Shown piece by piece: positions 1-9,247 of a DNA stretch of 64,000 bases; the stretch's first letter is position 1, and each line of letters opens with the position of its first letter. Source of the stretch: Polynucleobacter kasalickyi (GTDB lineage: Bacteria > Pseudomonadota > Gammaproteobacteria > Burkholderiales > Burkholderiaceae); the NCBI RefSeq assembly GCF_900176405.1, contig NZ_FWXJ01000012.1, positions 22,554 through 86,553 on the forward strand, read 5' to 3'. Under the pieces are notes generated by a model. The model had not been told where the DNA came from, did no database searches, and worked only from the letters and a program-made list of their open reading frames with translations. Position numbers and translations under genes: made by a program.

Positions 1-714
1 TAACTGCTCTTGCTTTGAGTTAGTAGTGATAGCTCCTGCAAAAGTAAAACCCGGTTGCACTTCTTTAGGAATGGGGCCTACATAAGTAATTCCAGCCACG
101 TGTAAAATTTCGCTCACTTGCTGAAAACCAATTTCATTTTCACCGCGTGCCACTGTCGCTGCAACTGGCTCGCCAGACGGTGGACCTCTTACCTTTTTAC
201 TTTTGCCCATCACTTGGTCTTCAACACCAAGTTTTTTGAACATTTGGCCAGCGATATAAGTGCCACTACCGCTATCAGAATAGCCAATGGACTTTGCCGC
301 TAGTAAAGTTTTACGAAAAGCATCAACGGTACTAATATCCGGCTTGACAGCACCTTCTTTGATGGCCATACCAATTTGTGACAACCCTAAGGTGGTAACA
401 CTGGCTTCTTTTACAAAACCTTTATGAGCCAACTCATGCGCTGCCTCTCCATCTAAAATCACTAAATCAGCAGTTTCTCCACGAGCAAGTCTCGTCGGAA
501 TTGCCTCAGGAGAATCCCCAATAGAAGGTCCACGTACAGTGATTAATTTATGGCCCGTCTTTTTTTCAAAGATTGGCCCTAGTTCATGATAGACCCCAAA
601 AAAGCCAGAGGAAATAAGCACCTTGATATCTGCTGCATAAGAAAGGCTATAAACATTCATAGTTAGACACAACAAAAGAATACTTCTAAGCCAACGATTT
701 ATTTTCAATTTCAT
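1..714 (-). CDS. ModA-like periplasmic substrate-binding protein (3' end outside window)
   Basis: Open reading frame on the minus strand that starts at the ATG at 712-714 and runs off the left edge without a stop (238 codons visible). A good ribosome site (AGGAG) sits 3-4 bases upstream of the ATG. The first ~25 residues are a signal peptide (basic start MKLKINRW, hydrophobic core, cleavage near SYAADIK). The mature part reads like the type-2 periplasmic binding fold used for molybdate and related oxyanions (SBP_bac_11), with GPSIGDSP, ILDGEAAHEL and a SDSGSGTYIA stretch. The ligand cannot be read from sequence. Molybdate would suit the molybdenum enzymes in this window, but many ModA-like proteins bind other ligands. 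It lies 3' of ureG on the same strand, separated by about 96 bases. Confidence 0.75.
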   Translation of the reverse strand, partial: MKLKINRWLRSILLLCLTMNVYSLSYAADIKVLISSGFFGVYHELGPIFEKKTGHKLITVRGPSIGDSPEAIPTRLARGETADLVILDGEAAHELAHKGFVKEASVTTLGLSQIGMAIKEGAVKPDISTVDAFRKTLLAAKSIGYSDSGSGTYIAGQMFKKLGVEDQVMGKSKKVRGPPSGEPVAATVARGENEIGFQQVSEILHVAGITYVGPIPKEVQPGFTFAGAITTNSKQEQL

Positions 715-810
715 CTCCTAATAGTTATGGTGATTGATTTAAACGATTAGATGTAGCCAAAACAGATTAACTACATCTTTGATCAATTCAAGATAGTTTA
801 CCTTTTTTAA

Positions 811-1440
811 TCAACCGACTAATAAACCTTTCTCTTTAATAAATGAAATAATTTCATTTAAGCCTGTTTTTCTTTTTAAATCAGTCATCGTATAGGGTCG
901 ATTCGGGCGCATTCTTTTCGTATCCTCTTCCATGATTTGTAAATCCGCTCCCACATAAGGAGCTAAATCGATTTTATTGATTACGAGTAAGTCTGACTTT
1001 GTGATTCCAGGGCCACCTTTGCGTGGAATTTTTTCGCCGCCTGCGACATCAATTACATAAATCGTCAAATCAGATAACTCTGGGCTAAACGTTGCGGCAA
1101 GATTATCGCCACCCGATTCAATAAATACGATATCCGCATCTGGGAATCTTTCCAACATTCGGTCTACCGCTTCTAAATTAATTGAGGCATCTTCTCTGAT
1201 CGCAGTATGTGGACATCCACCTGTCTCTACTCCCATGATTCTCTGCGCAGGCAGAGCCCCTGAAATCGTTAGTAAGCGCTGATCTTCTTTCGTATAAATA
1301 TCATTGGTAATCGCCACTAAATCAAATTCTTCTGACATTGCTTTGCAAAGCATTTCGAGGAGAGTGGTTTTGCCAGAGCCGACAGGACCCCCAATGCCAA
1401 TTCTCAGAGGAGGAAGTTTTTTGGTTCTTTTATTCATCAT
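811..1440 (-). CDS. ureG: Urease accessory GTPase UreG
   Basis: UreG is the SIMIBI-class GTPase that drives GTP-dependent nickel delivery and lysine carbamylation of apo-urease with UreD, UreE and UreF in the cytoplasm. Visible are the P-loop GGPVGSGKT at about residues 17-25, the nickel-binding CPH motif at 76-78 ([11 protein letters not shown]), an ESGGDN switch and the guanine-specificity motif NKID near residue 155. The length (209 aa) is normal. It is the last gene of the urease operon, three bases after the ureF stop, so it is very probably co-transcribed. A second Met at position 2 is an alternative start. Confidence 0.97.
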   Translation of the reverse strand: MMNKRTKKLPPLRIGIGGPVGSGKTTLLEMLCKAMSEEFDLVAITNDIYTKEDQRLLTISGALPAQRIMGVETGGCPHTAIREDASINLEAVDRMLERFPDADIVFIESGGDNLAATFSPELSDLTIYVIDVAGGEKIPRKGGPGITKSDLLVINKIDLAPYVGADLQIMEEDTKRMRPNRPYTMTDLKRKTGLNEIISFIKEKGLLVG

Positions 1441-1443
1441 TTT

Positions 1444-2136
1444 TTAAGACCTAAATAATCGGGAATATTGACTTTCATGCCTAGCTGACAAGATACTCAG
1501 TTGCATTGAAAAAGTGTTGATTGGGTTTACTTGATGCTCTATTTTATTAAATACGTCTTCGATCAAATTTGGCAAGGTTTCCAAAACAGCCATCAGAATT
1601 TTTTGACCAGCAACCTGCCCAAGAGGGACAGATTTAATGGCAGCCATCACCTGATTTTCTAACCAAGAGTATAAGTAAGTATGCACTCCTTCTTGTTCTG
1701 ACATTCCTGCAGAGGAGCAAGCATAGCTATGTGCGCAAGGAAGCGTTAATTTTTTGATCCCTTTCAGAAGACTTCGTTGATCGGCAGCTCCCCATTCTAA
1801 ATCTTCCATTAATTTTGCTAAAGACCACCCCATTTGAATCGTTTCCGCCCTAAACTCGCTAGTCTCTCTGGAGGCCCAAAACCATTGGTTCCAATAGAAA
1901 ATTTTCTCTACATCGGATGCCAACCAGGCACGATATAAATAGACCCAAATAATCACTTCCGCATTAGCCACCACGGCATGAAGATGTGCTTGAATCCAAT
2001 CCCGAGCAGATGCTTGATCATGTACGATACCGACATTCACCACCGCTTCCAAACCCTGAGAATAGCTAAAGCCGCCAATCGGCAATGCTGGCGAAGCTAA
2101 TTGCAACATAGCATTAAGAATGTTTGGCTTGAACAT
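1444..2136 (-). CDS. ureF: Urease accessory protein UreF
   Basis: UreF links UreD-bound apo-urease to UreG and acts as a fidelity factor in nickel insertion. The all-helical protein shows the family start ASPALPIGGFSYSQGLE near its N terminus and the C-terminal region PLGQVAGQKILMAVLETLP. I start it at the ATG at 2134-2136 (230 aa). A TTG at 2154, directly after the ureE stop, would add six residues and is less likely. It lies 18 bases after ureE and three bases before ureG in the minus-strand urease operon. Confidence 0.93.
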   Translation of the reverse strand: MFKPNILNAMLQLASPALPIGGFSYSQGLEAVVNVGIVHDQASARDWIQAHLHAVVANAEVIIWVYLYRAWLASDVEKIFYWNQWFWASRETSEFRAETIQMGWSLAKLMEDLEWGAADQRSLLKGIKKLTLPCAHSYACSSAGMSEQEGVHTYLYSWLENQVMAAIKSVPLGQVAGQKILMAVLETLPNLIEDVFNKIEHQVNPINTFSMQLSILSARHESQYSRLFRS

Positions 2137-2154
2137 GATCGATCGAGTTATCAA

Positions 2155-2727
2155 TCAGTGCGAATGGTCATGATTATGACAATGGTCGTGGTCGTGGTCG
2201 TGGTCGTGCTGTGGGTGACGACTATCAAATACACTTTGCGCTACCGCATAATCCTCTGCAAACGTCTCATCATGACCATGCTTATGACCACCGCCATATG
2301 CACCATGCTCAGGCTCAAATGGCATGGATTCAGTTGAGACATCAACACCCAACTGTTTTAACATATCAGCTAAAACAGGGTCAGTTTCTAAATGCAGATA
2401 ATTAAGGCCTAATTCGATGGGAATGTGACGATTTCCTAAGTGATAAGCAGCCCTCATTAATGAGAGTTGGTTATTAGAAGTAACTCTTAGAATTTGTTCC
2501 GGCATAGCACAAACCAGATAGAATTTACCAGCCTCATCAACGAGTACATCGCCACCCCGCATGATTCCACCACGTGGTAAATTAATCAAGACCTGTTCAC
2601 CATCTTCAAAGGTATAACCTTGTCTACTTTTACTTCGCTCCAAATAGGGCAAGTTCACTTGGCGCGCATTTAACAGTAAGCCTTTTGCTAACTTGATGTT
2701 TTTTAGGTTTTTAGTAATGACTTGCAT
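2155..2727 (-). CDS. ureE: Urease nickel metallochaperone UreE
   Basis: UreE hands nickel to the urease assembly complex. The protein has the N-terminal peptide-binding domain (residues ~1-75), then the metal-binding domain with the conserved YHLGNRHIP motif that carries the interfacial nickel-binding His. It ends in a long His tail of alternating HD pairs followed by HCHNHDHSH. This tail resembles the Klebsiella form, which binds several extra nickel ions. A further histidine cluster, GGGHKHGHDE, lies just before it. Length is 190 aa. The gene sits between ureC (13 bases away) and ureF. Confidence 0.95.
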   Translation of the reverse strand: MQVITKNLKNIKLAKGLLLNARQVNLPYLERSKSRQGYTFEDGEQVLINLPRGGIMRGGDVLVDEAGKFYLVCAMPEQILRVTSNNQLSLMRAAYHLGNRHIPIELGLNYLHLETDPVLADMLKQLGVDVSTESMPFEPEHGAYGGGHKHGHDETFAEDYAVAQSVFDSRHPQHDHDHDHDHCHNHDHSH

Positions 2728-2740
2728 ACTACTTTCGATT

Positions 2741-4438
2741 TTAAAACAGGAAATAACGTTGGGCTAAAGGAAGCACTTTAGCTGGTTCACAGACTAAATC
2801 TAGACCATCCGCTAAGACCTGATACGTTTCTGGATCGACTGAAATATTCGGTTGCCAATCATTGTGAACCATATTCGACTTCGTAATATTTCTGGTAGCT
2901 CGCACCGGTTCCAGAGTTTTCTTTAAACCCAATGCATGCACTTCCGGATTGTCCATGGCACTTTGGGAAACAAACGTCAATGAAGTCTTTACGCCACCAC
3001 CAAAGGCTCCAAACATCGGGCGATAGTGCACCGGTTGTGGGGTTGGAATCGATGCATTAGGATCGCCCATGGCAGCAGCAGCAATCATACCGCCCTTGAG
3101 AATGAGACTCGGCTTAACGCCAAAGAAAGCAGGTTTCCAAATCACTAAATCAGCTAACTTACCCTTTTCAATAGAACCGACAATATGAGAAATACCATGT
3201 GTAATCGCAGGGTTAATCGTGTATTTTGCAATGTAACGCTTTACTCTGAAATTATCAGCACTATTGTCAGTCGATAAACTACCTCTTTGAACTTTCATTT
3301 TATGAGCTGCTTGCCATGTCCTCATAATGACTTCACCCACTCTGCCCATCGCCTGACTATCCGAGCTCATCATCGAAAAAGCGCCAAGATCATGGAGAAT
3401 ATCTTCAGCTGCGATCGTTTCACGACGGATGCGACTTTCGGCAAACGCAATATCCTCGGCAATCGCAGGATCTAAGTGATGACAGACCATTAACATATCT
3501 AGATGCTCATCAATTGTATTCACTGTGTAAGGCATCGTTGGGTTGGTCGAGGAAGGCAATACATTGGCTAAGCCAGCAGCACGAATAATATCTGGGGCAT
3601 GTCCTCCACCGGCACCTTCGGTATGGAAGGTATGAATCGTACGTCCTTTAAAAGCAGCAATTGTTGCTTCCACAAAACCTGACTCATTGAGTGTGTCCGT
3701 ATGAATTGCAACCTGAACATCCATCTCATCGGCAACACTTAGACAACAATCAATCGCAGCCGGTGTAGTACCCCAATCTTCATGTAACTTCAAGCCAATG
3801 ACGCCAGCATGAACTTGTTCTTTTAAAGGACCGGGCAAACTAGCATTGCCTTTGCCTAAGAGTCCAATATTCATCGGGAATGCTTCAATGGAATTTAACA
3901 TCGCATGAATATGCCAAGGCCCAGGAGTACAAGTCGTAGCAAAGGTACCAGTAGCAGGTCCAGTGCCGCCACCAATCATCGTGGTGACACCACTCATGAG
4001 GGCTTCATCAATTTGTTGAGGGCAGATAAAGTGAATGTGGGAATCAATACCACCCGCAGTAACGATCATTCCCTCACCAGCAATGACTTCGGTACCCGGG
4101 CCAACCACAATCGTAATACCAGGTTGGATGTCAGGATTACCGGCTTTACCGATACCACTAATAAAACCATTTTTAATGCCGATATCCGCTTTGACGATAC
4201 CCCAATGATCAATAATCAATGCATTCGTAATCACGGTATCGACACAGTCTTTTGTTAAACGCTGGCTTTGACCCATCCCATCTCGAATGACTTTTCCGCC
4301 ACCAAACTTTACTTCTTCCCCATAAATAGTAAAGTCTTTTTCTACCTCTACCCACAAATCTGTATCTGCTAACCTGACATGGTCACCAACCGTTGGGCCG
4401 TACATTTCAGCATATGCTTTTCTGGATATTTTGACCAT
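2741..4438 (-). CDS. ureC: Urease alpha (catalytic) subunit UreC
   Basis: UreC is the catalytic subunit that hydrolyses urea to ammonia and carbamate at a bi-nickel site. All active-site residues are present at the standard Klebsiella numbering: H134 and H136 (DSHIHF), K217, which becomes carbamylated (GLKLHEDWG), H219, H246 (HTDTLNESG), H272 ([11 protein letters not shown]), the flap C319/H320 (MVCHHLD) and D360 ([10 protein letters not shown]). The length of 565 aa is typical. The UreB stop and the UreC start overlap by one base (TAATG-type junction), which suggests translational coupling. No sign of inactivation is seen. Confidence 0.99.
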   Translation of the reverse strand: MVKISRKAYAEMYGPTVGDHVRLADTDLWVEVEKDFTIYGEEVKFGGGKVIRDGMGQSQRLTKDCVDTVITNALIIDHWGIVKADIGIKNGFISGIGKAGNPDIQPGITIVVGPGTEVIAGEGMIVTAGGIDSHIHFICPQQIDEALMSGVTTMIGGGTGPATGTFATTCTPGPWHIHAMLNSIEAFPMNIGLLGKGNASLPGPLKEQVHAGVIGLKLHEDWGTTPAAIDCCLSVADEMDVQVAIHTDTLNESGFVEATIAAFKGRTIHTFHTEGAGGGHAPDIIRAAGLANVLPSSTNPTMPYTVNTIDEHLDMLMVCHHLDPAIAEDIAFAESRIRRETIAAEDILHDLGAFSMMSSDSQAMGRVGEVIMRTWQAAHKMKVQRGSLSTDNSADNFRVKRYIAKYTINPAITHGISHIVGSIEKGKLADLVIWKPAFFGVKPSLILKGGMIAAAAMGDPNASIPTPQPVHYRPMFGAFGGGVKTSLTFVSQSAMDNPEVHALGLKKTLEPVRATRNITKSNMVHNDWQPNISVDPETYQVLADGLDLVCEPAKVLPLAQRYFLF

Positions 4439-4743
4439 TATAATTTTCCCATCACTAAACCGTTAAACCCATAGACAATTTGATCTCCATCTAATTGAAC
4501 CAATTGAATCGATTTTTTTTGACCGGGTTCAAAACGAATGGCAGTCCCAGAGGCAATATTGAGACGATAACCCCGTGCTAAATCTCGATCAAATTGCAAA
4601 GCTGTATTCACTTCAAAAAAGTGAAAATGGGAACCCACTTGGATTGGTCTATCGCCTGAATTAGCGACAACCAAATCAAGTACTTTTCGCCCAACATTAA
4701 TTTCAATGTCAGCACCATTCGCTCTAATTTCACCTGGAATCAT
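4438..4743 (-). CDS. ureB: Urease beta subunit UreB
   Basis: This is a small structural subunit of the bacterial three-chain urease, 101 aa. It shows the family features MIPGEI at the start, [15 protein letters not shown] in the middle and [10 protein letters not shown] near residue 70. It forms the (ABC)3 complex with UreA and UreC. It is separated from ureA by the inserted ureJ gene, an arrangement unlike the classical ureDABC order. It overlaps ureC by one base. Confidence 0.98.
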   Translation of the reverse strand: MIPGEIRANGADIEINVGRKVLDLVVANSGDRPIQVGSHFHFFEVNTALQFDRDLARGYRLNIASGTAIRFEPGQKKSIQLVQLDGDQIVYGFNGLVMGKL

Positions 4744-4751
4744 TTTTTACC

Positions 4752-5324
4752 TCAAATCGTTTGGATAAGGGCTACAGCCCCAATGAAGCCTGAAATCAAC
4801 GTAAAGTAGCGCATAAATTGACCAAACTTCCTAGACGTGAACTTACATAATACAAAACCGCTTGAATGGATCAAGATTGTAGAAATGATGAGCCCAGAAA
4901 TGATTGTCGGCTGATTGCTAGGGAGTTCTAGACCATGAGCCAACCCGTGAATCAAACCAAACCCACCTAGAATTGCCAAGAGAACCTGAAAGGATACCGT
5001 TTTATTCAAGCCATTAAGTACTGCCAACACGACTAGGGTCATTAATGTTGCTTGATTAATTAAATTTACAGAGTTGTTCAGGTCGGTTAAATTTGCACCA
5101 ACAACAGCAGCAATTGTAAATCCCACAACAAAAGCAATTGGTAATAAGATGCCCTTTTTGAAGGTGTAAGAATTCACCATCATCCCAATCACTAACATCG
5201 TTAATAAGTGGTCCCAGCCCAAGATAGGGTGCATCAAAGCACCGACAAAACTTTCACCATGACCCGGATGAGCGAATGAGAGACCTGAAAATAAAAGTCC
5301 AGCTGCAATAATGATTTTTTTCAT
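4752..5324 (-). CDS. ureJ: HupE/UreJ family membrane protein (nickel-uptake type)
   Basis: A 190-aa protein of the HupE/UreJ family, small membrane proteins thought to import nickel for hydrogenase or urease. It opens with a signal-like segment ending at SFAHPGHGE. The family motif HPILGWDHLLTML follows at about residues 32-44, and five or six hydrophobic segments make up the rest. A second His-containing helix reads GLIHGLAHGLELP. Its place between ureA and ureB, eight bases from each neighbour, strongly supports a urease nickel-supply role. The transported ion is inferred from the family and context. Confidence 0.9.
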   Translation of the reverse strand: MKKIIIAAGLLFSGLSFAHPGHGESFVGALMHPILGWDHLLTMLVIGMMVNSYTFKKGILLPIAFVVGFTIAAVVGANLTDLNNSVNLINQATLMTLVVLAVLNGLNKTVSFQVLLAILGGFGLIHGLAHGLELPSNQPTIISGLIISTILIHSSGFVLCKFTSRKFGQFMRYFTLISGFIGAVALIQTI

Positions 5325-5332
5325 ATAAGTTC

Positions 5333-5635
5333 CTATTGAATTGGTTGGTGAACAGTAACTAGTTTTGTTCCATCGGGAAAGGTTGCCTCAATTTGAATTT
5401 CTGGAATCATCTCAGGAATTCCATCCATCACATCCTGCGCTTTTAAAATTGTTGTACCATAAAACATCAGCTCTGAAACTGTTTTGCCATCACGAGCTCC
5501 CTCCATGATTGCTGCCGAAATAAAAGCAATCGCTTCGGGATAATTTAACTTTAAACCACGAGCTTTACGTCGTTCAGCTAACAGAGCTGCTGTAAATATT
5601 AATAACTTATCTTTTTCTCTTGGCGTTAATTCCAT
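5333..5635 (-). CDS. ureA: Urease gamma subunit UreA
   Basis: UreA is the smallest structural chain of urease, 100 aa from the ATG at 5633-5635 ([14 protein letters not shown]), matching the usual family length. A frame-open TTG at 5660-5662 would add nine residues overlapping the end of ureD and is not supported by family length. Conserved stretches include [18 protein letters not shown] and [20 protein letters not shown] purine-rich AAAGGGA lies about nine bases before the chosen ATG. It follows ureD by 14 bases. Confidence 0.97.
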   Translation of the reverse strand: MELTPREKDKLLIFTAALLAERRKARGLKLNYPEAIAFISAAIMEGARDGKTVSELMFYGTTILKAQDVMDGIPEMIPEIQIEATFPDGTKLVTVHQPIQ

Positions 5636-5649
5636 GACTATGTTTCCCT

Positions 5650-6540
5650 TTAAGTTTTCCAAATACGCAGAGGTAGTGGCTTAATTCCAGCAATCCGTTC
5701 TCTGGCAAATAACCAAATTTGAATAAAACAATTTTTCAAATACTCTACTTCATCCGACAAGCCACGCACTAGTATCAGTCCGAAATTCTCATCAATTGCA
5801 ATTCTTGTGACACCTACACGCAGTGCATCATCCCATCTGACTAGTTCAGTAATTTCTTCAAGTAAATCTTCACTTGCATTTACAGAGCTCATCCACATGG
5901 TACCAAATACTGGAAACTCTGCTAAGCCACAGGTTTCATTATAAAAACTCTTTTGGGACTCAAGTAACATGGACTCAAGTAACATGGACTCAACCCAACA
6001 TAATTCATGATCAAAGTAATATTCAATCTCATTTCTCAGCCTTGCATCTTCCCAGTGCTCACCCTGAGCAGTTCTGCCTAATTGAGCGATATCCCAGCCA
6101 ATAGAACTCGAAGTTTTGTCTTGATGAACCACAATCTGATTGTGGGCGTTGGATGAATTAAAAAATATATTTTCCTGCGGTAAAAAATCTAAGTGCCCAT
6201 GTGGATCCACTTGAATGATGATTCGTTGGGAAGCATCTTTTTGGTTTGCTTTATACCACTTCGTAGCACCTGGTGTTGTCACTACCACTTTGGCATTTTT
6301 TTCAACATTTAACTGAATTGCCAGATGATCTCCGCCTGCTATACCTGCTGGTGGATGCAAGATAACTGCATGACAAATCTCCTTACCTTCAGGATATAAG
6401 GATTTTTGAACTAAAAGGGGTCCATGATGTTCTCGGTGCGATAAAACAGTTTTATGCTGTTCATCAGCAAAGGAAAAATCCAGCCTCAGGTTTGCATGCC
6501 AAGCAGTAGGCATTGACGCAGATTGAATAACATTTTCCAT
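5650..6540 (-). CDS. ureD: Urease accessory protein UreD
   Basis: UreD (UreH) is the scaffold that binds apo-urease and recruits UreF and UreG during nickel insertion. The 296-aa protein shows the family motifs [12 protein letters not shown] (~62-73), [10 protein letters not shown] (~88-97) and [12 protein letters not shown] (~121-132). It starts at the ATG at 6538-6540 and is the first gene of the urease operon, beginning 27 bases after urtE ends, so urea transport and urease may form one long transcript. A short tandem duplication inside the gene adds a repeated ESMLL unit near residue 185. Confidence 0.95.
   Translation of the reverse strand: MENVIQSASMPTAWHANLRLDFSFADEQHKTVLSHREHHGPLLVQKSLYPEGKEICHAVILHPPAGIAGGDHLAIQLNVEKNAKVVVTTPGATKWYKANQKDASQRIIIQVDPHGHLDFLPQENIFFNSSNAHNQIVVHQDKTSSSIGWDIAQLGRTAQGEHWEDARLRNEIEYYFDHELCWVESMLLESMLLESQKSFYNETCGLAEFPVFGTMWMSSVNASEDLLEEITELVRWDDALRVGVTRIAIDENFGLILVRGLSDEVEYLKNCFIQIWLFARERIAGIKPLPLRIWKT
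5956..5993. repeat. 15-bp tandem duplication inside ureD
   Basis: The unit GGACTCAAGTAACAT occurs twice in full (5956-5970, 5971-5985), followed by a third partial copy (5986-5993). As 15 is a multiple of three, the ureD frame is kept and the protein simply carries a doubled ESMLL pentapeptide. This looks like a slippage duplication. Confidence 0.9.
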
Positions 6541-6567
6541 GAGACCAAGATAGAATCTTTGTTGAAT

Positions 6568-7263
6568 TTAAACTGAAACTAATTGTCCAATACCATCTTG
6601 GTCAATCTCTGAACCATTTCCTTGGGCAATTATTTCCCCTCGACTCATTACAACATATTTATCAGCAACTTTTTTAATAAAGTCTAAATATTGTTCAATT
6701 AATAAGATCGTGATTCCTTGTTCTTTTACCAATTTCACTAGAGTCTCACCGATCTGAGTAATGATATTCGGCTGAATCCCCTCGGTCGGTTCATCTAATA
6801 TGATTAACTTTGGCTGACTCATTAAAGCTCTGCCAATAGCTAGCTGTTGTTGCTGCCCGCCTGATAAATCACCGCCATTGCGATGGGACATTTCCTTCAA
6901 GATAGGGAACAACTCATAAATCATCTCAGGAATTTTTTTGGATGCTTTTAAGCTGGCCCCACCAACCAACAAATTTTCATGAACCGTGAGCCGGGGAAAA
7001 ATATCTCGACCTTGTGGTACAAACGCGATGCCATTCGCTACGCGCTCATATGAGGGCATTTTAATAATTGATTTTCCCTCCAGGAGAATATCCCCTGATT
7101 TAATGGGTACTACCCCCATAATAGCTTTTGTCATGGTTGTCTTACCAACCCCATTACGGCCCATCAGCACAGTAAGAGAGCCTTTAGGCACTTCAAATGT
7201 CACATCTCTCAGAATATGACTACCACTATAAAATTGGTTAATTTTTTGTACTTGTAGCATCAC
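6568..7263 (-). CDS. urtE: Urea ABC transporter ATP-binding protein UrtE
   Basis: A 231-aa ABC ATPase of the LivF branch. It has Walker A GRNGVGKTT (~35-43), Q-loop FVPQGRDIFPRLTV, signature LSGGQQQQLAIGRAL and Walker B LIILDEPTEGIQP. The GIQP after Walker B and the C-terminal IGQLVSV-type ending are usual for UrtE. It pairs with UrtD on the cytoplasmic face of the UrtBC permease. It abuts urtD with no gap and precedes ureD, so import and hydrolysis of urea are physically joined. The substrate call rests on the complete urtABCDE set beside urease. Confidence 0.95.
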   Translation of the reverse strand: MMLQVQKINQFYSGSHILRDVTFEVPKGSLTVLMGRNGVGKTTMTKAIMGVVPIKSGDILLEGKSIIKMPSYERVANGIAFVPQGRDIFPRLTVHENLLVGGASLKASKKIPEMIYELFPILKEMSHRNGGDLSGGQQQQLAIGRALMSQPKLIILDEPTEGIQPNIITQIGETLVKLVKEQGITILLIEQYLDFIKKVADKYVVMSRGEIIAQGNGSEIDQDGIGQLVSV

Positions 7264-8133
7264 TTACCTGCCTAAATAAGATTCAATAACTGCTGGGTCA
7301 TTTTTCACATGTTCCATCGTACCTTGTGCGAGTACAGCACCTTCAGCAAGGACTGTGACAATGCCAGTCTCGCCGGATAAAGCACTCACAAACTCCATGT
7401 CATGCTCAACCACAACAATTGAACAAGTACCGCGTAATTGATTTAATAAATCGGCTAATTGCATCGTTTCTTCATCGGTCATACCAGCCGCTGGCTCATC
7501 CAATAGCAGTAATTCCGGTTTTTGCATTAATAGCATACCAATTTCAAGACGTTGCTTTTGTCCATGCGAGAGTTCTCCTGCTGGAATATAAGCTTCTTTT
7601 TCTAGGCCAATTTGCAATAAGGTCTTTTCCATATCTTCAATCGCATCCTGATTCACTTTAGCAGTGAGTGCAACACGCCATGATTTATTAGACTTTCTCG
7701 CTAATTCTAGATTTTCCCAAACTTTAAGATTTTCAAAAACAGTTGGTTTTTGAAATTTACGGCCGATGCCAATTTGCGCAATTTGTGGCTCTTTTAACTT
7801 TAACAAATCGATGGTTTGACCTAAAAACACTCGACCCGAAACTTGGGCATTTCTTGGACCAGTTTTACCAGTGATCACGTCCATCATGGTCGTTTTACCA
7901 GCACCATTCGGGCCAATAATACATCTTAATTCACCACTTAAAATATCCAGTGTTAAACCTTTAATGGCTTTAAAGCCATCAAATGAGACGACTAAATCTT
8001 CAATGTAAAGAATTTCTCCATGCGATAAATCAATCTTGCCTTTTTCAAGAAAATGGCCCGAGTTACCCTTCGATTCCCATTCAGGTTGAAAATCTGTCGT
8101 TTCTATTGGAATTGTTGATGAAGATGTTTGCAT
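7264..8133 (-). CDS. urtD: Urea ABC transporter ATP-binding protein UrtD
   Basis: A 289-aa ABC ATPase of the LivG branch. Residues ~1-35 form an extra N-terminal tail. Walker A is GPNGAGKTT, the Q-loop region reads GIGRKFQKPTVFENL, the signature is LSHGQKQRLEIGM, and Walker B is LLLDEPAAGMTDEET. The GRKFQKPTVFE stretch is characteristic of UrtD. It lies one base after the urtC stop and touches urtE. It powers urea uptake together with UrtE. Confidence 0.95.
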   Translation of the reverse strand: MQTSSSTIPIETTDFQPEWESKGNSGHFLEKGKIDLSHGEILYIEDLVVSFDGFKAIKGLTLDILSGELRCIIGPNGAGKTTMMDVITGKTGPRNAQVSGRVFLGQTIDLLKLKEPQIAQIGIGRKFQKPTVFENLKVWENLELARKSNKSWRVALTAKVNQDAIEDMEKTLLQIGLEKEAYIPAGELSHGQKQRLEIGMLLMQKPELLLLDEPAAGMTDEETMQLADLLNQLRGTCSIVVVEHDMEFVSALSGETGIVTVLAEGAVLAQGTMEHVKNDPAVIESYLGR

Positions 8134-8134
8134 T

Positions 8135-9244
8135 TTATTTCTTTAGTATTTTTTCTTTAATGAGGCCAACGACACCATTTGGAATATACAGGGTGACTAA
8201 AACAAAGAGGCTTCCTAAAATAAATAACCAATATTCAGGAGCTATAGCAGTAAAGACGGTCTTAGCACCATTCACCATAAAAGTACCGATAATAGGACCA
8301 ATTAAAGTAGCTCGCCCACCAACAGCAACCCAAACAGCCAACTCAATCGAGTTACTTGGAGACATTTCTCCAGGGTTAATAATGCCAACTTGGGGAACAT
8401 ACAAAGCGCCGGCAATACCGCATAAAAAAGCAGAAAATGTCCAAATAAATAATTTGTAACCTAAGGGGTCATAACCTGAAAACATCACTCGACTCTCAGC
8501 ATCACGGATCGCCATAGTTACTCTACCTAATTTTGACTGCACAATCCTTCTACAAGCAATAAATCCTGCAACTAACATTGTAAAACTCATCAAAAATAAG
8601 ACCACTCTAGTACCAGGATTAGAGATGGAATAACCTAAAATCCTTTTAAAGTCAGTAAACCCATTATTACCACCAAAGCCTGTTTCATTACGAAAAAACA
8701 ATAGCATCGTAGCGTAGGTAAATGCTTGCGTAATGATGGATAGATAGACACCTTTAATCCGGGACCGAAATGCAAAAAATCCAAAGATAAAAGCAATCAG
8801 TCCAGGGATCACTAAAATCAAGAAAACAACCCAAACGAAATGATTGGTTCCATACCAAAACCATGGGAGTTCTTTCCAATCAAGAAACACCATAAAGTCA
8901 GGTAATTCGGAGTGATAGACGCCATCAGTCCCAATCATTCTCATGAGGTACATTCCCATAATGTAACCTCCTAAGGAGAAGAATAAACCATGGCCTAAAC
9001 TCAAAATCCCACAGTAACCCCAGACTAAATCGAGGGCTAATGCCGCTAATGCAAAACATAGCATTTTTCCTATCAACGTTAATGAATAGGCGGATAAATG
9101 AAATACATTACCCTCTGGTACCAATAAGGAACAAATTGGCACCAAAACGTAAACCAAGATTGAAAGCGCAAGTAATACCATCCACCATTTTGTAGTGAGG
9201 ATAGGCTCTCTTTGGGGGATATTTAGATGAAATGATTGATTCAT
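8135..9244 (-). CDS. urtC: Urea ABC transporter permease UrtC
   Basis: A LivM-type branched-chain-permease family protein of 369 aa with about ten hydrophobic segments. Typical UrtC features are LDLVWGYCGILSLGHGLFFSLGGY-like residues (~72-95), FRNETGFGGNNGFTDFK and the cytoplasmic loop AIRDAESRVMFSGYDP that contacts the ATPases. It forms the inner-membrane channel with UrtB. It lies three bases from urtB and one base from urtD. Confidence 0.95.
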   Translation of the reverse strand: MNQSFHLNIPQREPILTTKWWMVLLALSILVYVLVPICSLLVPEGNVFHLSAYSLTLIGKMLCFALAALALDLVWGYCGILSLGHGLFFSLGGYIMGMYLMRMIGTDGVYHSELPDFMVFLDWKELPWFWYGTNHFVWVVFLILVIPGLIAFIFGFFAFRSRIKGVYLSIITQAFTYATMLLFFRNETGFGGNNGFTDFKRILGYSISNPGTRVVLFLMSFTMLVAGFIACRRIVQSKLGRVTMAIRDAESRVMFSGYDPLGYKLFIWTFSAFLCGIAGALYVPQVGIINPGEMSPSNSIELAVWVAVGGRATLIGPIIGTFMVNGAKTVFTAIAPEYWLFILGSLFVLVTLYIPNGVVGLIKEKILKK

Positions 9245-9247
9245 TAT

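Noticed and set aside
749..778. Hairpin AGATGTAG/CTACATCT after ureG as terminator
   Set aside because: Eight-base arms but a 14-base loop and no T-run on the minus strand, so not convincing.
2101..2337. Open frame opposite ureE rich in Val and Met
   Set aside because: It is the antisense of the His-Asp tail of UreE; low-complexity shadow, no ribosome site.
3905..4258. Long open frame antisense to ureC
   Set aside because: Shadow of a well-conserved gene with all catalytic residues on the opposite strand.
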